Below are positions 50,611 through 60,180 of a DNA stretch of 64,000 nt, one piece after another (within the stretch, counting starts at the first letter, position 1; every line of letters starts with the position of its first letter). The notes below the pieces were generated by a model. That model saw only the letters and a list, made by a program, of their open reading frames with translations, made no database searches and was not told the origin of the DNA. The position numbers and the translations under genes are program-made. Source of the stretch: Heterodera schachtii (lineage: Eukaryota; Nematoda; Chromadorea; Rhabditida; Heteroderidae); the NCBI GenBank assembly GCA_023374025.1, contig SIJG01000052.1, forward strand, positions 271,394 through 335,393, read 5' to 3'.

Positions 50611-51239
50611 GAAATCGTGCGGACCGAGGGTATCGGAATAGGGCGCGCAACTGGCGGGGTCGCTTTAACCGCCACAACTACCGATATTCAGGTGGAAGAG
50701 TAAAATATAATTTTACGTAAAAATTTCAATAAATCATGCAACTTTACTAACTGCAGAATTTTTGATCATATACTATTAAAATTTGTTAAATTTTCACGTA
50801 TTTAAATTTGAAAATTTCTCGGCATTCTTTATGGTTTCTTTATTTAACTAAGCAAATTCTGATTATGCGGGTCCGTTTTTATTGCATTAAAAACACCCAC
50901 CTAAAATCGTGTAATTTTTATTTAAATTATTCCTAGCATTAATAAGTCGGCTCTATTTCATCTATTCTTTTTATTTAGCTAATTTTGAACCCATCCGGAC
51001 AATTCCGCTAAATCAAGGTAGAAAATTCCCCACTCCTTCACCCTATACATATTTAAAACTTTTAGTTCGCCCACATTTCTATGGGAGTACGTAACATTTT
51101 TCAATGATAAATCAAATTATTATCCATTACAGTACCAGACGGCATGAGGCAATTGTTCAACCCGGCTCCCACCCCGCCAGTGCTTTATGTGTTCAGAGGA
51201 CCGGCGCATCTTCTTAATGATCCGCGCCCTTCGTTTTAG
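50611..51239 (+). CDS. 3' end of an Arg/Gly-rich multi-exon gene (partial)
   Basis: Four proposed exons, 50611-50691, 50979-51017, 51066-51086 and 51133-51239, are each bounded by AG and GT. All junctions are phase 1 and the chain stays open to a TAG at 51237-51239. The first exon encodes an Arg/Asn/Gly/Tyr-rich stretch (RGYRNRARNWRGRFNRHNY), reminiscent of RGG-type RNA-binding tails. The last encodes a Pro-rich end (LFNPAPTPPVLYVFRGP). I do not recognise the family, and upstream exons were not found. Consistent phase over three small exons is the main support. A relationship to the downstream virus-like cluster is unproven. Confidence 0.45.
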
Positions 51240-51550
51240 GGGCATATCTTTCATTTTAAGGGAAAACCTAAAGAAAATAGTGTGGTGTGACGGGTGAAGA
51301 TGCTATGAAAGTGGTGAAAATAAGTGATAGGCAATAGGAAATAACAGAAATGTTGCGGTATAGGTGGTGAAAAGCAAACAGTGAGACATTCGTGAAAGTG
51401 ATGAAAACCAAAAAAGTTGGTATTGTTAGCACACATTGCATAGAACGCATTTTCGGTGCCTGTCAGTACAATGCGATATACCCGCCCAAAGAGAAAAGAG
51501 AGTGCGTGGTATAGGCATTTGGTTGAGTTTTGGCTAGGTAGGCAGAGTTT

Positions 51551-51565
51551 TTGGCTAGGTGCCAA
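51551..51565. promoter_or_regulatory. NFI-type palindrome, repeat unit 1
   Basis: TTGGC-TAGGT-GCCAA is a perfect match to the nuclear factor I consensus TTGGC(N5)GCCAA. A half-site TTGGCTAGGT begins 21 bp upstream. Confidence 0.6.
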
Positions 51566-51751
51566 TTCACTCCCGTACTTATTTATTCGCGCGCCAACCA
51601 TTTCCGTCTTCACCAAATGCAACAATTTTTCACGACCGCCAATTTGTGTGCCATACAGTGCCTGTCAGTACAATGCAATATACGCCCAAAGAGAAAAAGA
51701 GAGTGCGTGGTATAGGCATTTGGTTGAGTTTTGGCTAGGTAGGCAGAGTTT

Positions 51752-51766
51752 TTGGCTAGGTGCCAA
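51752..51766. promoter_or_regulatory. NFI-type palindrome, repeat unit 2
   Basis: The same perfect TTGGC(N5)GCCAA palindrome, with a half-site starting at 51731, 21 bp (two helical turns) before it. Confidence 0.6.
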
Positions 51767-51951
51767 TTCACTCCCGTACTTATTTATTCGCCGCCAACCA
51801 TTTCCGTCTTCACCAAATGCAACAATTTTTCACGACCGCCAATTTGTGTGCCATACAGTGCCTGTCAGTACAATGCAATATACGCACACAGAGAAAAAGA
51901 GAGTGCGTGGTATAGGCATTTGGTTGAGTTTTGGCTAGGTGGGCAGAGTTT

Positions 51952-51966
51952 TTGGCTAGGTGCCAA
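51952..51966. promoter_or_regulatory. NFI-type palindrome, repeat unit 3
   Basis: Palindrome and half-site (51931) are retained although the rest of unit 3 has diverged, which hints at constraint on the site. Confidence 0.6.
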
Positions 51967-52140
51967 TTTACTTTCGTTCTTATTGATTCGTGCGCCAACC
52001 ATTTTCATCCTCACCAAAGGCTACAATTTTCTCGTCCGCCAATTATCGTGCCTTATGATGTCTGTCCGTACCTTACACACACCAAACAATAGCGAAAGGG
52101 GAGTGACTCAGTCAACCATGCGCATACTTTGTTCGCTAAT

Positions 52141-52205
52141 CTCGGTACCAACCGGTACCGTTTATCACAGACAGTGGCCCGCGTCTCTTCTTGTGTATTT
52201 AAGGA
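52141..52205 (+). promoter_or_regulatory. Probable core promoter of the polymerase gene
   Basis: CGGTACCAACCGGTACCG (about 52142-52160) is an inverted repeat. It is followed by a TATA-like GTATTTAAGG (about 52195-52204), 70-80 bp before the ATG at 52275. This is inferred from position and motif only. Confidence 0.4.
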
Positions 52206-52274
52206 AGGGTTTTGTAGCACATTACTCACTTTATTAAAGCAGCAAAAATTAAAATTGATTATTTTTAATTAAAT

Positions 52275-55200
52275 ATGTCCGAAAAAAAATTCCTTAAAAC
52301 TGGAAAGGAAGTAAGAGCAAAAAGAAATGTAATTAATTTTTTTAAAACGGTCCCTAAAAAAAATGAGGAAACTAATTATTTCGAGGAAATTGAGAGTTAT
52401 ATAACGGAAAACAAAAAATTCGGCATTACGGGACATGTTACAAAATTCTATTTTAAAAATGCCTATACCGAGTCAGCTGAAGAAAACTTTAAAAAAACAA
52501 TTAACAAACTGATTGAGAAAGCTTGTGATAAAGAGGAAAATCAATGTAAAATTTGCAAAATGTCAGTGAATTTATATTGTAAAGGAATTACAGACCCTGT
52601 AGTAATACCTATCAGACCGAAGGAGCAAATATCTGCGGATACGATTCTTAATGAGTTTATTAAATTACAACAATCGTATTCGGAAATCAATTTACTCGAT
52701 CAAGAAAGATCAGTAATTTTCACCACTTATTCAACACCTGCAGGAAGCGGTAAAAAAATATAATTAATTCATATGCTCATCATTTTTAGGCAGAAAATCA
52801 AATAAATTAATGGAAAAAAATGATCTTAGTCGTATTCGTATTTCTAACGCTGACAATTTCTGTAAGGGGTTAATCAAAAAAAGAGAATTAAATTGTTTTT
52901 CAGGTTTATTTTATGCCTTAGAGCTCACCCGTCATTACCAGCTCATTAACAATGGGATAACATATAAAAAATATTTATGTGTTATAAATAATCCAAAAAA
53001 ACAAAAAACGATTGTGCGAGATTTAATGAATGAGGCGGACATTAATCAAAAAGAAAAATCCTACGGGCTCGATCATATCAAAATAATTCAAAATTTTTGG
53101 AATCAAAAATATTCGAAATTATATAGAATTGTAGCCTTTGATGATGTAAGAATATTCTCGAAAAACTTTCTTTATTTGTGTTTTAGAAATGTGGTTTGAA
53201 GCCTATATTTAAAGCAGAAGGTGGGAGGCGGTTTGAAGTTGCTGTTTTATTGCAAAATGGACATTGGTGTGGACTAAAAAATATTAAACGCTATTTCAAC
53301 GTGCGGAATTTTTGTGTTAGCTGCGAATCGGTTTATCATCATGAAGAAACCCACTCTATTGATTGTATTAACCGCTGCAAACGCTGCTGTCGTGTTGGTT
53401 ATGCATTTCCTTGCCCGTCGGAATCTGTTAAAATTTATTGCAAATCTTGTAATCTTAACTTTTATAACAAGAATTGTTTTGAATCGCATTATAAAAAGGC
53501 ATGTAAGCTCTACAAAAAATGTGCTGAATGTGGCGATATTTTAGAACAAATGTGGAACATATTTGTGGTAAAATTATATCTTTTTTTGAGTATACCAAAA
53601 AACCTTTAGGTGAAAAGTTTTGTAAAAATTGCAAAGTTTATCACATCGGAAGACAGTGCTATATAACAACACTTAAAATCAATCCTAAATTGCCACTTTA
53701 TCGTATTGTAGCATATGATATTGAAGCAACACTTATAAATAATAATGGTGTGTTACAACACGTGCCGAATCTGATTAGTGCGGCATATACGTGTAGTAGG
53801 TGTTGTGGGGTGATAATAAAATGTGAATTATGCGGAAATGAACAAGAGAGACTGATTACCTGGTCTTCTGCTGATGGAATAAAACCACTGGAGAAATTTA
53901 TTGATTGGATACTAAATTTTCGTTTTTCTAAGACGGTAGCCTTCGCTCACTATGCCGGTATAGAATTTTTTCCATAATTTCTTATTAATATTTTTAGGCC
54001 GATATGACGCACATTTTGTTTTGAACGAACTGACGACGAGAGGATTTTTGCCGAAAATTATGATAACGGACTTAAAAATATATCAAATTAAATTAAATTC
54101 GCTGGTATTTAGAGATTTCTGGTTACTTAGTCAGAACCGGCTAAGTTTGCTGCCCAAAACATTAGGTTTAGAAATAACAGCCAAACTATATTTTCCACAT
54201 AAATATAATAGGCAGGAAAATTTTGGTAAGAAAGTATTATTAAGGCGAAATATGTATTCCATACGATAAAAATTTTAGGATGTGAATTAGACCATTTGCC
54301 TGCTTTTGACGACTATTGTCCCAACAATATGAAAGATGATGAGTTTGCCAATTTTGTTAACTGGTACAAACAGAATAAAAACACCAAATTTGAACTCGGT
54401 AAATTCGAAATTTATTCAAAAATTAAACTATTTCTTAAGGTGAGCAACTGAGAAAATATTGTGAAAACGATGTAAATATATTGTTGGCGGCTATTGTGAA
54501 ATTTAGAGCACTATTTCTAAACATAACACGGGATGAACGTACTCCAAATGGTTTTGATGTTATTAAAGACGGAATAACAATCGCAGGAATAGTTATGAAA
54601 ATATTTAGAGGAAAATTTTTGTTGGAAAACCACTTACCAATTATACCAGAAAAGGGGTAGAAAAATAATTTAATTTTAATTTTAAATTTACTTTATTTTT
54701 TAGTTTTGAAATTGCTGACAATCAAAGTTCTATCGCCGTAAAATATTTCTATTGGATTTCATTCCGCGATAATGTTAAAGTACGCCACGCCTGTATGGTG
54801 GGGAGGTAGTATTTGGTGGACTAAAGGTTGACTGTATCATAGGGGCACGAAAAAAAATTATCGAATTCCACGGATGTGCATTTCACGGACATCCAAAATG
54901 TTATAGGCCTCAGACGGTCGGACCAAATGGTAAGACCATGGAAGAAAATTATCGAAATACAGTAAATAGGATAGAAAAACTGCGCAGAATTTGTAAAAAA
55001 ATTTGTATCATGGAAGTTTGGGTATGTTATTCATGGGTCTGAAAATTCATATAGCATTTTTTAGGAGTGCGAAGTTCGAGAACAATTGAAAAAAAATAAA
55101 TAAATGAAAAATTTTTTTGAAAATATTCCGGATCGGGGGTATGTTACAAATGAATCGGTGAATAATATTTAATTTTTAGACCTATTAATCCGAGAGATGC

Positions 55201-57857
55201 GTATGTAGGGGTAGGACGATGCCTTTTGCACTTTACGCCGAAGCGACAGAAAAGCAAGTCATTTCAATGTTTGACATAGTGAGCTTGTATCCTTATGTGA
55301 ATTTTGTGACACCGTATCCGGTAGGGATACCCAAAGTCATTAAAAAGTTAAATCCAAATGTTATTTGGAAGGATCCGGGTGATATACCTTATGTCCGAAA
55401 CATTCCGATTTTCGGACCAAATTTCCGTTTTTCGGGGAGTGTCCGAAACATTCCGATTTTCTTTTCGGGCCAATTTTCCCATTTTCAAAACCAGGGGCAC
55501 CGAGCGAGCCATGGAAACAGGACGACACCGAATGGATTTGGACGAGGCCAATCTCATTTGGCGAGAGGAAACGAGCGACGAATTGGCCACAAGGCGGTCA
55601 ACGAGAGCGGCACAATTGGACGGGATGGCACAATGAACAAGTGAAGACAAGAACGAAGGACGATGGCGCAAGTGGAGATAAAGGAGACAACGACGAAATT
55701 GGTGAACGGCGGACAAATTTGACAGTTTTTCAAATTGCTCAATATCTTTAATTTTTACTTATTTATTTATTTTGTCATAATCATTTTATTGTTTTTTCAC
55801 TAATTTCACTTTGTCACTTTGCCCCGCATTTTCTCATCTCTTTATCTCCGACGAACATCTCTTGTAAATTGCGGCGGTCTCATCCGCCATATTTAAGCCA
55901 TGCACCTTTCTCACATTGTTCCACACCACTTTACAGACAAACAAAATTAAAATGCTTTAAAAACATTTTTATTTGCTCTTCGCATTTCCATCAAATTGCT
56001 CAATAAAATTCCTCGAATTTTGAGAACAACGGAAGGCAAGGGATTGGAGGTTTTAAGTGATTTTCCGCCGCAAAAGTAAATCACAAACTTTTTGAAAAGA
56101 GGCCGAAAACCATTTACCAATTTATTGGCATTTGGATTTTTCACTCATATCCTCAAAAACACATTTTCCCCTCACCAAGGGAATTTGACTCAATTCGACC
56201 ACTGCGACCAATTGACACGGACAACCCTTGCGCCGGACAATCGGAAACATTGGACAAATTGACGCCGACAAATTGGACAAAGACAAATCGCGAAATTGGA
56301 CATTTGACGCATTGCACCATCGGACAATTGACCCATCGGACATTTGACACATCGGACATTTGACGAAAAGCGGACAGCCCTTGTGCACTGTCTTGGTGCA
56401 CGTCTCAGCGCGCAGGCCAACCACCGAATCACCACAAATTTTTATAGACGTGGCCCCGGACACCTTATGATGGACTTTTGAAAGTTAAAGTCATACCGCC
56501 GAAAAAGTTGCGGTACCCTTTATTGCCTTTTCATGCCGTAGGTTATTTATTTTTGTGCAAAATTGATTTAATGCTTAGGATGGTTTTTTACTTTTTCCAA
56601 CTTGTGGAGAGTGTGCACGTAAGTCTAAACCGGATTTTGTTAGGGCAGAATGTTTCAAGAAGTGCAGACACCCAGCAGAAAGACGGGGTTTAGTTGGGGT
56701 TTTCACTTCTATTGAACTCCGAAAAGCGTTAGAACTCGGCTACAAAATAACGAAATTTTATCGTGATACCATTATGAGAATTTTGACACAAATCTTTTCA
56801 AAAATTATGTAAGAATGTTTTTGAAAATTAAAATCGAATCGTCGGGATGGCCGGATAATACAGCTACCGAAAAACAAAAAAACGAGTTTATGACTATGTA
56901 CAAGCAGAAATATGATATTGAGCTTGATCCTAATAATATAAATAAAAATCCAGGATTACGTTTAATAGCAAAATTGGTGAGAATCAAATTCATTTAAATA
57001 TGTATATAAAATTTTAGGGCCTAAACTCCTTATGGGGTAAATTTTCAATGAGAAACTCCCTTTGTCAGACCAAAGTGATTGATAGTTCGGCTGAATGGTA
57101 TAATCTTTTGCTTGATGATTCTATAGAGCTTTCTAGCCCAATAATAATAAATGATGAGATGATTCGTGTGATCTATAGAAAGAAGGATAATTTTATCAAA
57201 GAACATGGAGTTTCGAACATACTCCTTTCTCTATGGTGAGACTGTAAATTAGACGGTATTTTATTTTATTTTTAGGACAACTAGTGCTGTACGTTTAGTT
57301 TTATATAAAAATATGGAAAGTGTATTTAATACGCCGGGCTGTCGACTTTTTTATTGTGATACCGGTATGCCGAATAATAATTTAATTACTTTTTATTTTG
57401 TTCAGATTCATTAGTTATTGCCCACCCTCCGAACCCATGTCCTCTTAAAGAAGGAAAATTTTTGGGGGAAATGACAAGAGAATATGCTGATTCTGATATT
57501 ATTGAGTATGTTTCGGGTGGTCCTAAACAGTATGCATTGAAATTAAAAAGACGGGAAACTGGAGAAATTTGGTATAAAACCAAAATACGCGGGATAACTT
57601 TGGATCGTAATAATAAATTTGATTATGAAACTTTTAAGAAAATGATTTTAAAATATAAAGACGGAGATTGTTTCAAATTTACATACCCGGACAGTTTTAG
57701 GTAGTGTTAAAAAAATTTTTGAATTAAATTTTTTTTATTAAGGCCCGGCCGGGACAGTTTAATCATTAATCGTGAGGTTAAGAAAGACTATAAACCGATA
57801 CAGAAGAAGGGCATTATTGATGCCAATTTAAACGTACTAACCTTTGGGTATATTTGA
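52275..57857 (+). pseudogene. Maverick/Polinton-type family B DNA polymerase, intron-bearing, interrupted
   Basis: A family B (protein-primed type) replicative polymerase. Seen in order: an N-terminal part, a Cys/His-rich zinc region (about 53310-53560), Exo I (YDIEAT, near 53717), Exo II (AHYAGRYDAHF, across the intron at 53958-53997), Exo III (YCENDV), the family-typical EFHGCAFHGHPKC insert (near 54865), motif A (DIVSLYP, near 55273), motif B (LNSLWGKF, 57018 on), motif C (YCDTDS, across the intron at 57365-57405) and the thumb GPKQYALK. Thirteen introns of 40-53 nt are: 52750-52789, 53146-53186, 53958-53997, 54226-54278, 54399-54439, 54657-54703, 55022-55064, 55139-55179, 56538-56578, 56977-57017, 57236-57275, 57365-57405 and 57701-57742. 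Lesions: apparent 1-bp frameshifts near 53550, 54797, 55213 and 56763, an in-frame TAA at 55101-55103, and a transposon at 55394-56461. Several shifts fall in homopolymers and could be assembly errors. Confidence 0.85.
55394..56461. mobile_element. 1,068-bp transposon inserted in the polymerase gene
   Basis: Flanked by a perfect 8-bp target duplication, ACCTTATG (55386-55393 and 56462-56469). The left end carries two TCCGAAACATTCCGATTTTC words. The right part has GGACATTTGAC and GGACAATTGAC words and ends GGCCCCGGAC. Terminal inversion is short (GTCCG type). An 8-bp duplication fits hAT or related superfamilies. Frames inside (for example a charged stretch near 55510-55636) have no recognised domain, so it is probably non-autonomous. 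It is much GC-richer than the host gene. Removing the insert and one duplication copy leaves the polymerase frame continuous across the site. Confidence 0.85.
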
Positions 57858-57953
57858 GTAAAATAAGCATATTTTCTTGTCGTTACTTAAATCAATGAGT
57901 TGTTTTACTTTCTACCTTAATGTTTCGAAATCAATATAAAAATATCAGGTTTT

Positions 57954-58106
57954 ATGTACCTTTGCAACAATTATACTCTTGATGGAGAATATGAGGCAAC
58001 TCAAAATAACGAAAAATATATGATAACAACATTCGGGGTCTTTATTTATTTAACTTTTATAATTCTGATAATTTTCCTATGTGTGAGGGCATTATTTATG
58101 CGATAA
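57954..58106 (+). CDS. 50-residue single-pass membrane peptide
   Basis: ATG at 57954, stop TAA at 58104-58106. A polar N-terminal half with Cys, Asp, Glu and Asn is followed by a strongly hydrophobic segment (about residues 24-43, TFGVFIYLTFIILIIFLCV) and a short basic tail (ending RALFMR), a plausible N-out/C-in single-span topology. It starts about 100 bp after the polymerase stop on the same strand. The family is unknown. Short membrane peptides are common in virus-like elements, but a role cannot be assigned. With so short a frame, chance is not excluded. Confidence 0.45.
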   Translation: MYLCNNYTLDGEYEATQNNEKYMITTFGVFIYLTFIILIIFLCVRALFMR

Positions 58107-58206
58107 TTTGAATAAATATTTAGAACAACTCTTTTTCATTTACAAATTGTTTTTTTCAAAAAAAATATTTTTCTCATGTGTTCCTTAATATATTATTTAT
58201 AACAGC

Positions 58207-58368
58207 ATGTCAAAAGACAAATTATGGGAGGAGGCGATACGTGTTTACGATGAGCGTCGAAAATTTAGACAAAATTGGTTTGTAGAATTTGAAAAAAAGT
58301 GGACCAGACAACAAATAGAGGATAAGGCGGAGAAACTTAGACGAAAAATTTTGAAGACTAATAAATAA
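58207..58368 (+). CDS. 53-residue charged helical peptide
   Basis: ATG at 58207, TAA at 58366-58368. Very rich in Lys, Arg and Glu (for example KWTRQQIEDKAEKLRRKI) and predicted entirely helical by composition, possibly coiled coil or nucleic-acid binding. It lies between the membrane peptide and the paralogous pair, on the same strand with about 100-140 bp spacing. No family recognised. Confidence 0.45.
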   Translation: MSKDKLWEEAIRVYDERRKFRQNWFVEFEKKWTRQQIEDKAEKLRRKILKTNK

Positions 58369-58509
58369 ATACTAACCAAATAAATCTTTTTATTGTTTTT
58401 TTGTTATTTCCTCTTGCTAATGGGCTATTTACCCGGAAAACTACTGATATTTTTCTTGAAATTTATCTTAAATAAAATATATTTTTTCTATTCATTATTC
58501 AGGTATTAA

Positions 58510-59220
58510 ATGTCGGATACCCTGTTAAAATATTTTCAAAATGAATTTAGGAAGGTATAGGGAATTTATCCATTATTTTCTAATCTTATTATTTAGGAAC
58601 CTTTTTTATGGGCAGGAAATAGAGAAAGCCTGAAAAAACGACTAGCAGAATTGGAAAACAATTTTTTGGGAATTTATATTGACACTGAGGACGCCTACCC
58701 CTACATGGAATGGGTCATAGTTTAGAGCTATTTTATATTTTTTCGTTTCTGATTTACTAAAGAAGTGTACGAATGTGTTGTTGTAATGTTAAAGACACTA
58801 TAGGGAGTTACAATCTATATCTTAACGGTGTTGTATATATTGACGACGTATCAGTTACCATTTACTTTTTTCGAGAAGGTGAACATCGTTATGATAAGTT
58901 TCAGTTCTATTTAAGCCCTCTGTACCGTGTAAAATTACGGTCCAGAACGATTGTACATTTGCTCAGTATTCGTGAATGGCTTGTTTCGCCGGTTAGCCTA
59001 ATTATAGATGGCTTCTTTAGCATTGTCGACGGTAGGTTTCGAGTTAGTGGTGTAATAAATCAATATTTTCAGTGAAATGCAAGAAGCGTGGAAACTTCTC
59101 AACATAAGTGTCCCTTCACTAAAAGATATATGCACCAAAAGCATTTCTGAGAATGAGAAAGCTTTGGAAGAATTTCGAACGTTCCCATATGTTTTTAAAA
59201 AATTATTTACACGTTTTTAA
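58510..59220 (+). pseudogene. Paralogue 1 of an unrecognised tandem gene family
   Basis: Exon 1 (58510-58554) and the start of exon 2 (58597 on) encode LLKYFQNEFRK / EPFLWAGNRESLKKRLAE. A later part (about 58773-59030) encodes YLNGVVYI...IYFFREGEHRYD, and the last exon (59073-59220) ends SLKDICTKSIS...FKKLF. Each segment aligns with paralogue 2 in order, including the intron after the exon-1 lysine. Two joins do not work cleanly: after about 58722 the frame hits a stop at 58723-58726, and the last donor looks one G short (GACGGTAGG where paralogue 2 has AG/GTATT). So the copy is probably damaged, or it contains one-base sequence errors. Function unknown. Confidence 0.5.
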
Positions 59221-59296
59221 TAAAAAATTGATTATGTTTTAAACTTCTAATAAAATGTTTGATCGTTTTTTATTTTAATTTTAATTTACTGGCTAT

Positions 59297-60067
59297 ATGT
59301 ATGGAAAGGTTTTTAGAATGGGTCCGTTCACTAAATATTTCCGAGAGGAGCTAGAAAAGGTATTTTTGTTTTGCGCCACCAATCATATAACGACTTTTAG
59401 GAGTCCTTTTATTGGAATAAAAATCGTAAAGACCTCAAAAAACGAATGGCAAATGCTAGTCCGTATAGTGTTGCCGTTCATAAGGATAACAACCACCCTT
59501 TTTCGAGCATTCCTAAGAGCAGACGATTTCGAAAAAATCTTTTCTCTTTTCTGATCCGTGATGGTGATTATCGTCTTTCGTGGGATTTTTTTAAACATAC
59601 CTCAAGACGAATTCACTGCCCGGTTACCAAGTTTTACCGCTACATTAACGGACTGGTACAAATTGTATCTACGGATAAGAAAAAACCGCGTATTTTCATC
59701 TATTTCTATCAGGAAGGGGAAGGAAAATATCGAGCCCCTTCTTCTTATCAGGGGTGGCTTATGAGGACTGAAATAGACTTTGACGAGATTATTACGACTT
59801 ATTTGGTCAAAGGTAGATTGTCGTCATTTGCTCAAATAATCATAGAATCATTTATTTGTCTCTTTGAAAGGTATTTTTCTTTTTCTTTTTTTATTATCAT
59901 TATTATTTTACAGAGAAATGAACAAAACGTGGTGTTTTTTCTGCATGCGTGCTTCGACCCTCAAAGAGTTCTGTAAACGACAAATATCAAAAGACATAAA
60001 AGTGTCAAAGGAGTTCCAGAAATTGCCTCGCTCCTTTCAGAAAAATTTTGTTACCTTTTATTACTGA
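59297..60067 (+). CDS. Paralogue 2 of an unrecognised tandem gene family
   Basis: Exons 59297-59359, 59401-59870 and 59914-60067 have intact GT-AG introns of 41 and 43 nt and a continuous frame of about 228 residues to TGA. Shared with paralogue 1: FTKYFREELEK / ESFYWNKNRKDLKKRMA, YINGLVQI..., IYFYQEGEGKY and TLKEFCKRQIS...FQKNF. The middle is basic and aromatic-rich. No signal peptide or transmembrane helix stands out. It lies 76 bp after paralogue 1 and 113 bp before the RPA-like gene. The family is not recognised. Membership of the virus-like element is inferred from position, strand and matching intron size. Confidence 0.6.
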
Positions 60068-60180
60068 GTAGTATGATAAATTTTGTTAAATTATGTTTAT
60101 TTTATTTTTTACCTTTTCTACTGGTTTTTATATTTATTTTATGTTAAGCAAAAACTATTTACGAATTTAGTAAAATTCAA

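Larger units (their letters stand above)
51456..52058 (+). repeat. Three-copy tandem repeat, unit about 200 bp, upstream of the polymerase gene
   Basis: The units start at 51456, 51658 and 51858 with GTGCCTGTCAGTACAATGC. Each contains AAGAGAGTGCGTGGTATAGG, TTGGCTAGGT twice, a GCCAACCATTT segment and CGACCGCCAATTTGTGTGCC. Units 1 and 2 are almost identical and unit 3 is more diverged. A decayed remnant follows to about 52100. Open frames through the repeat reflect repeat length, not a protein family. It ends about 200 bp before the polymerase start codon. Confidence 0.95.

Noticed and set aside
51456..52237. Long overlapping reading frames across the 200-bp repeat
   Set aside because: They arise because the unit lacks stops in some frames. 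The translation simply repeats and shows no domain.
54399..54439. Apparent frameshift in the polymerase near Exo III
   Set aside because: A GTAAAT...TTAAG intron of 41 nt restores the frame, so this is not counted as a lesion.
55348..56463. Several frames within the transposon inserted in the polymerase
   Set aside because: They are driven by GGACAATTGAC-type words and have no recognisable domain.
58090..59065. Idea that the 53-residue peptide is the first exon of paralogue 1
   Set aside because: It has its own stop codon, and paralogue 2 begins at the position corresponding to 58510 with no equivalent upstream part.
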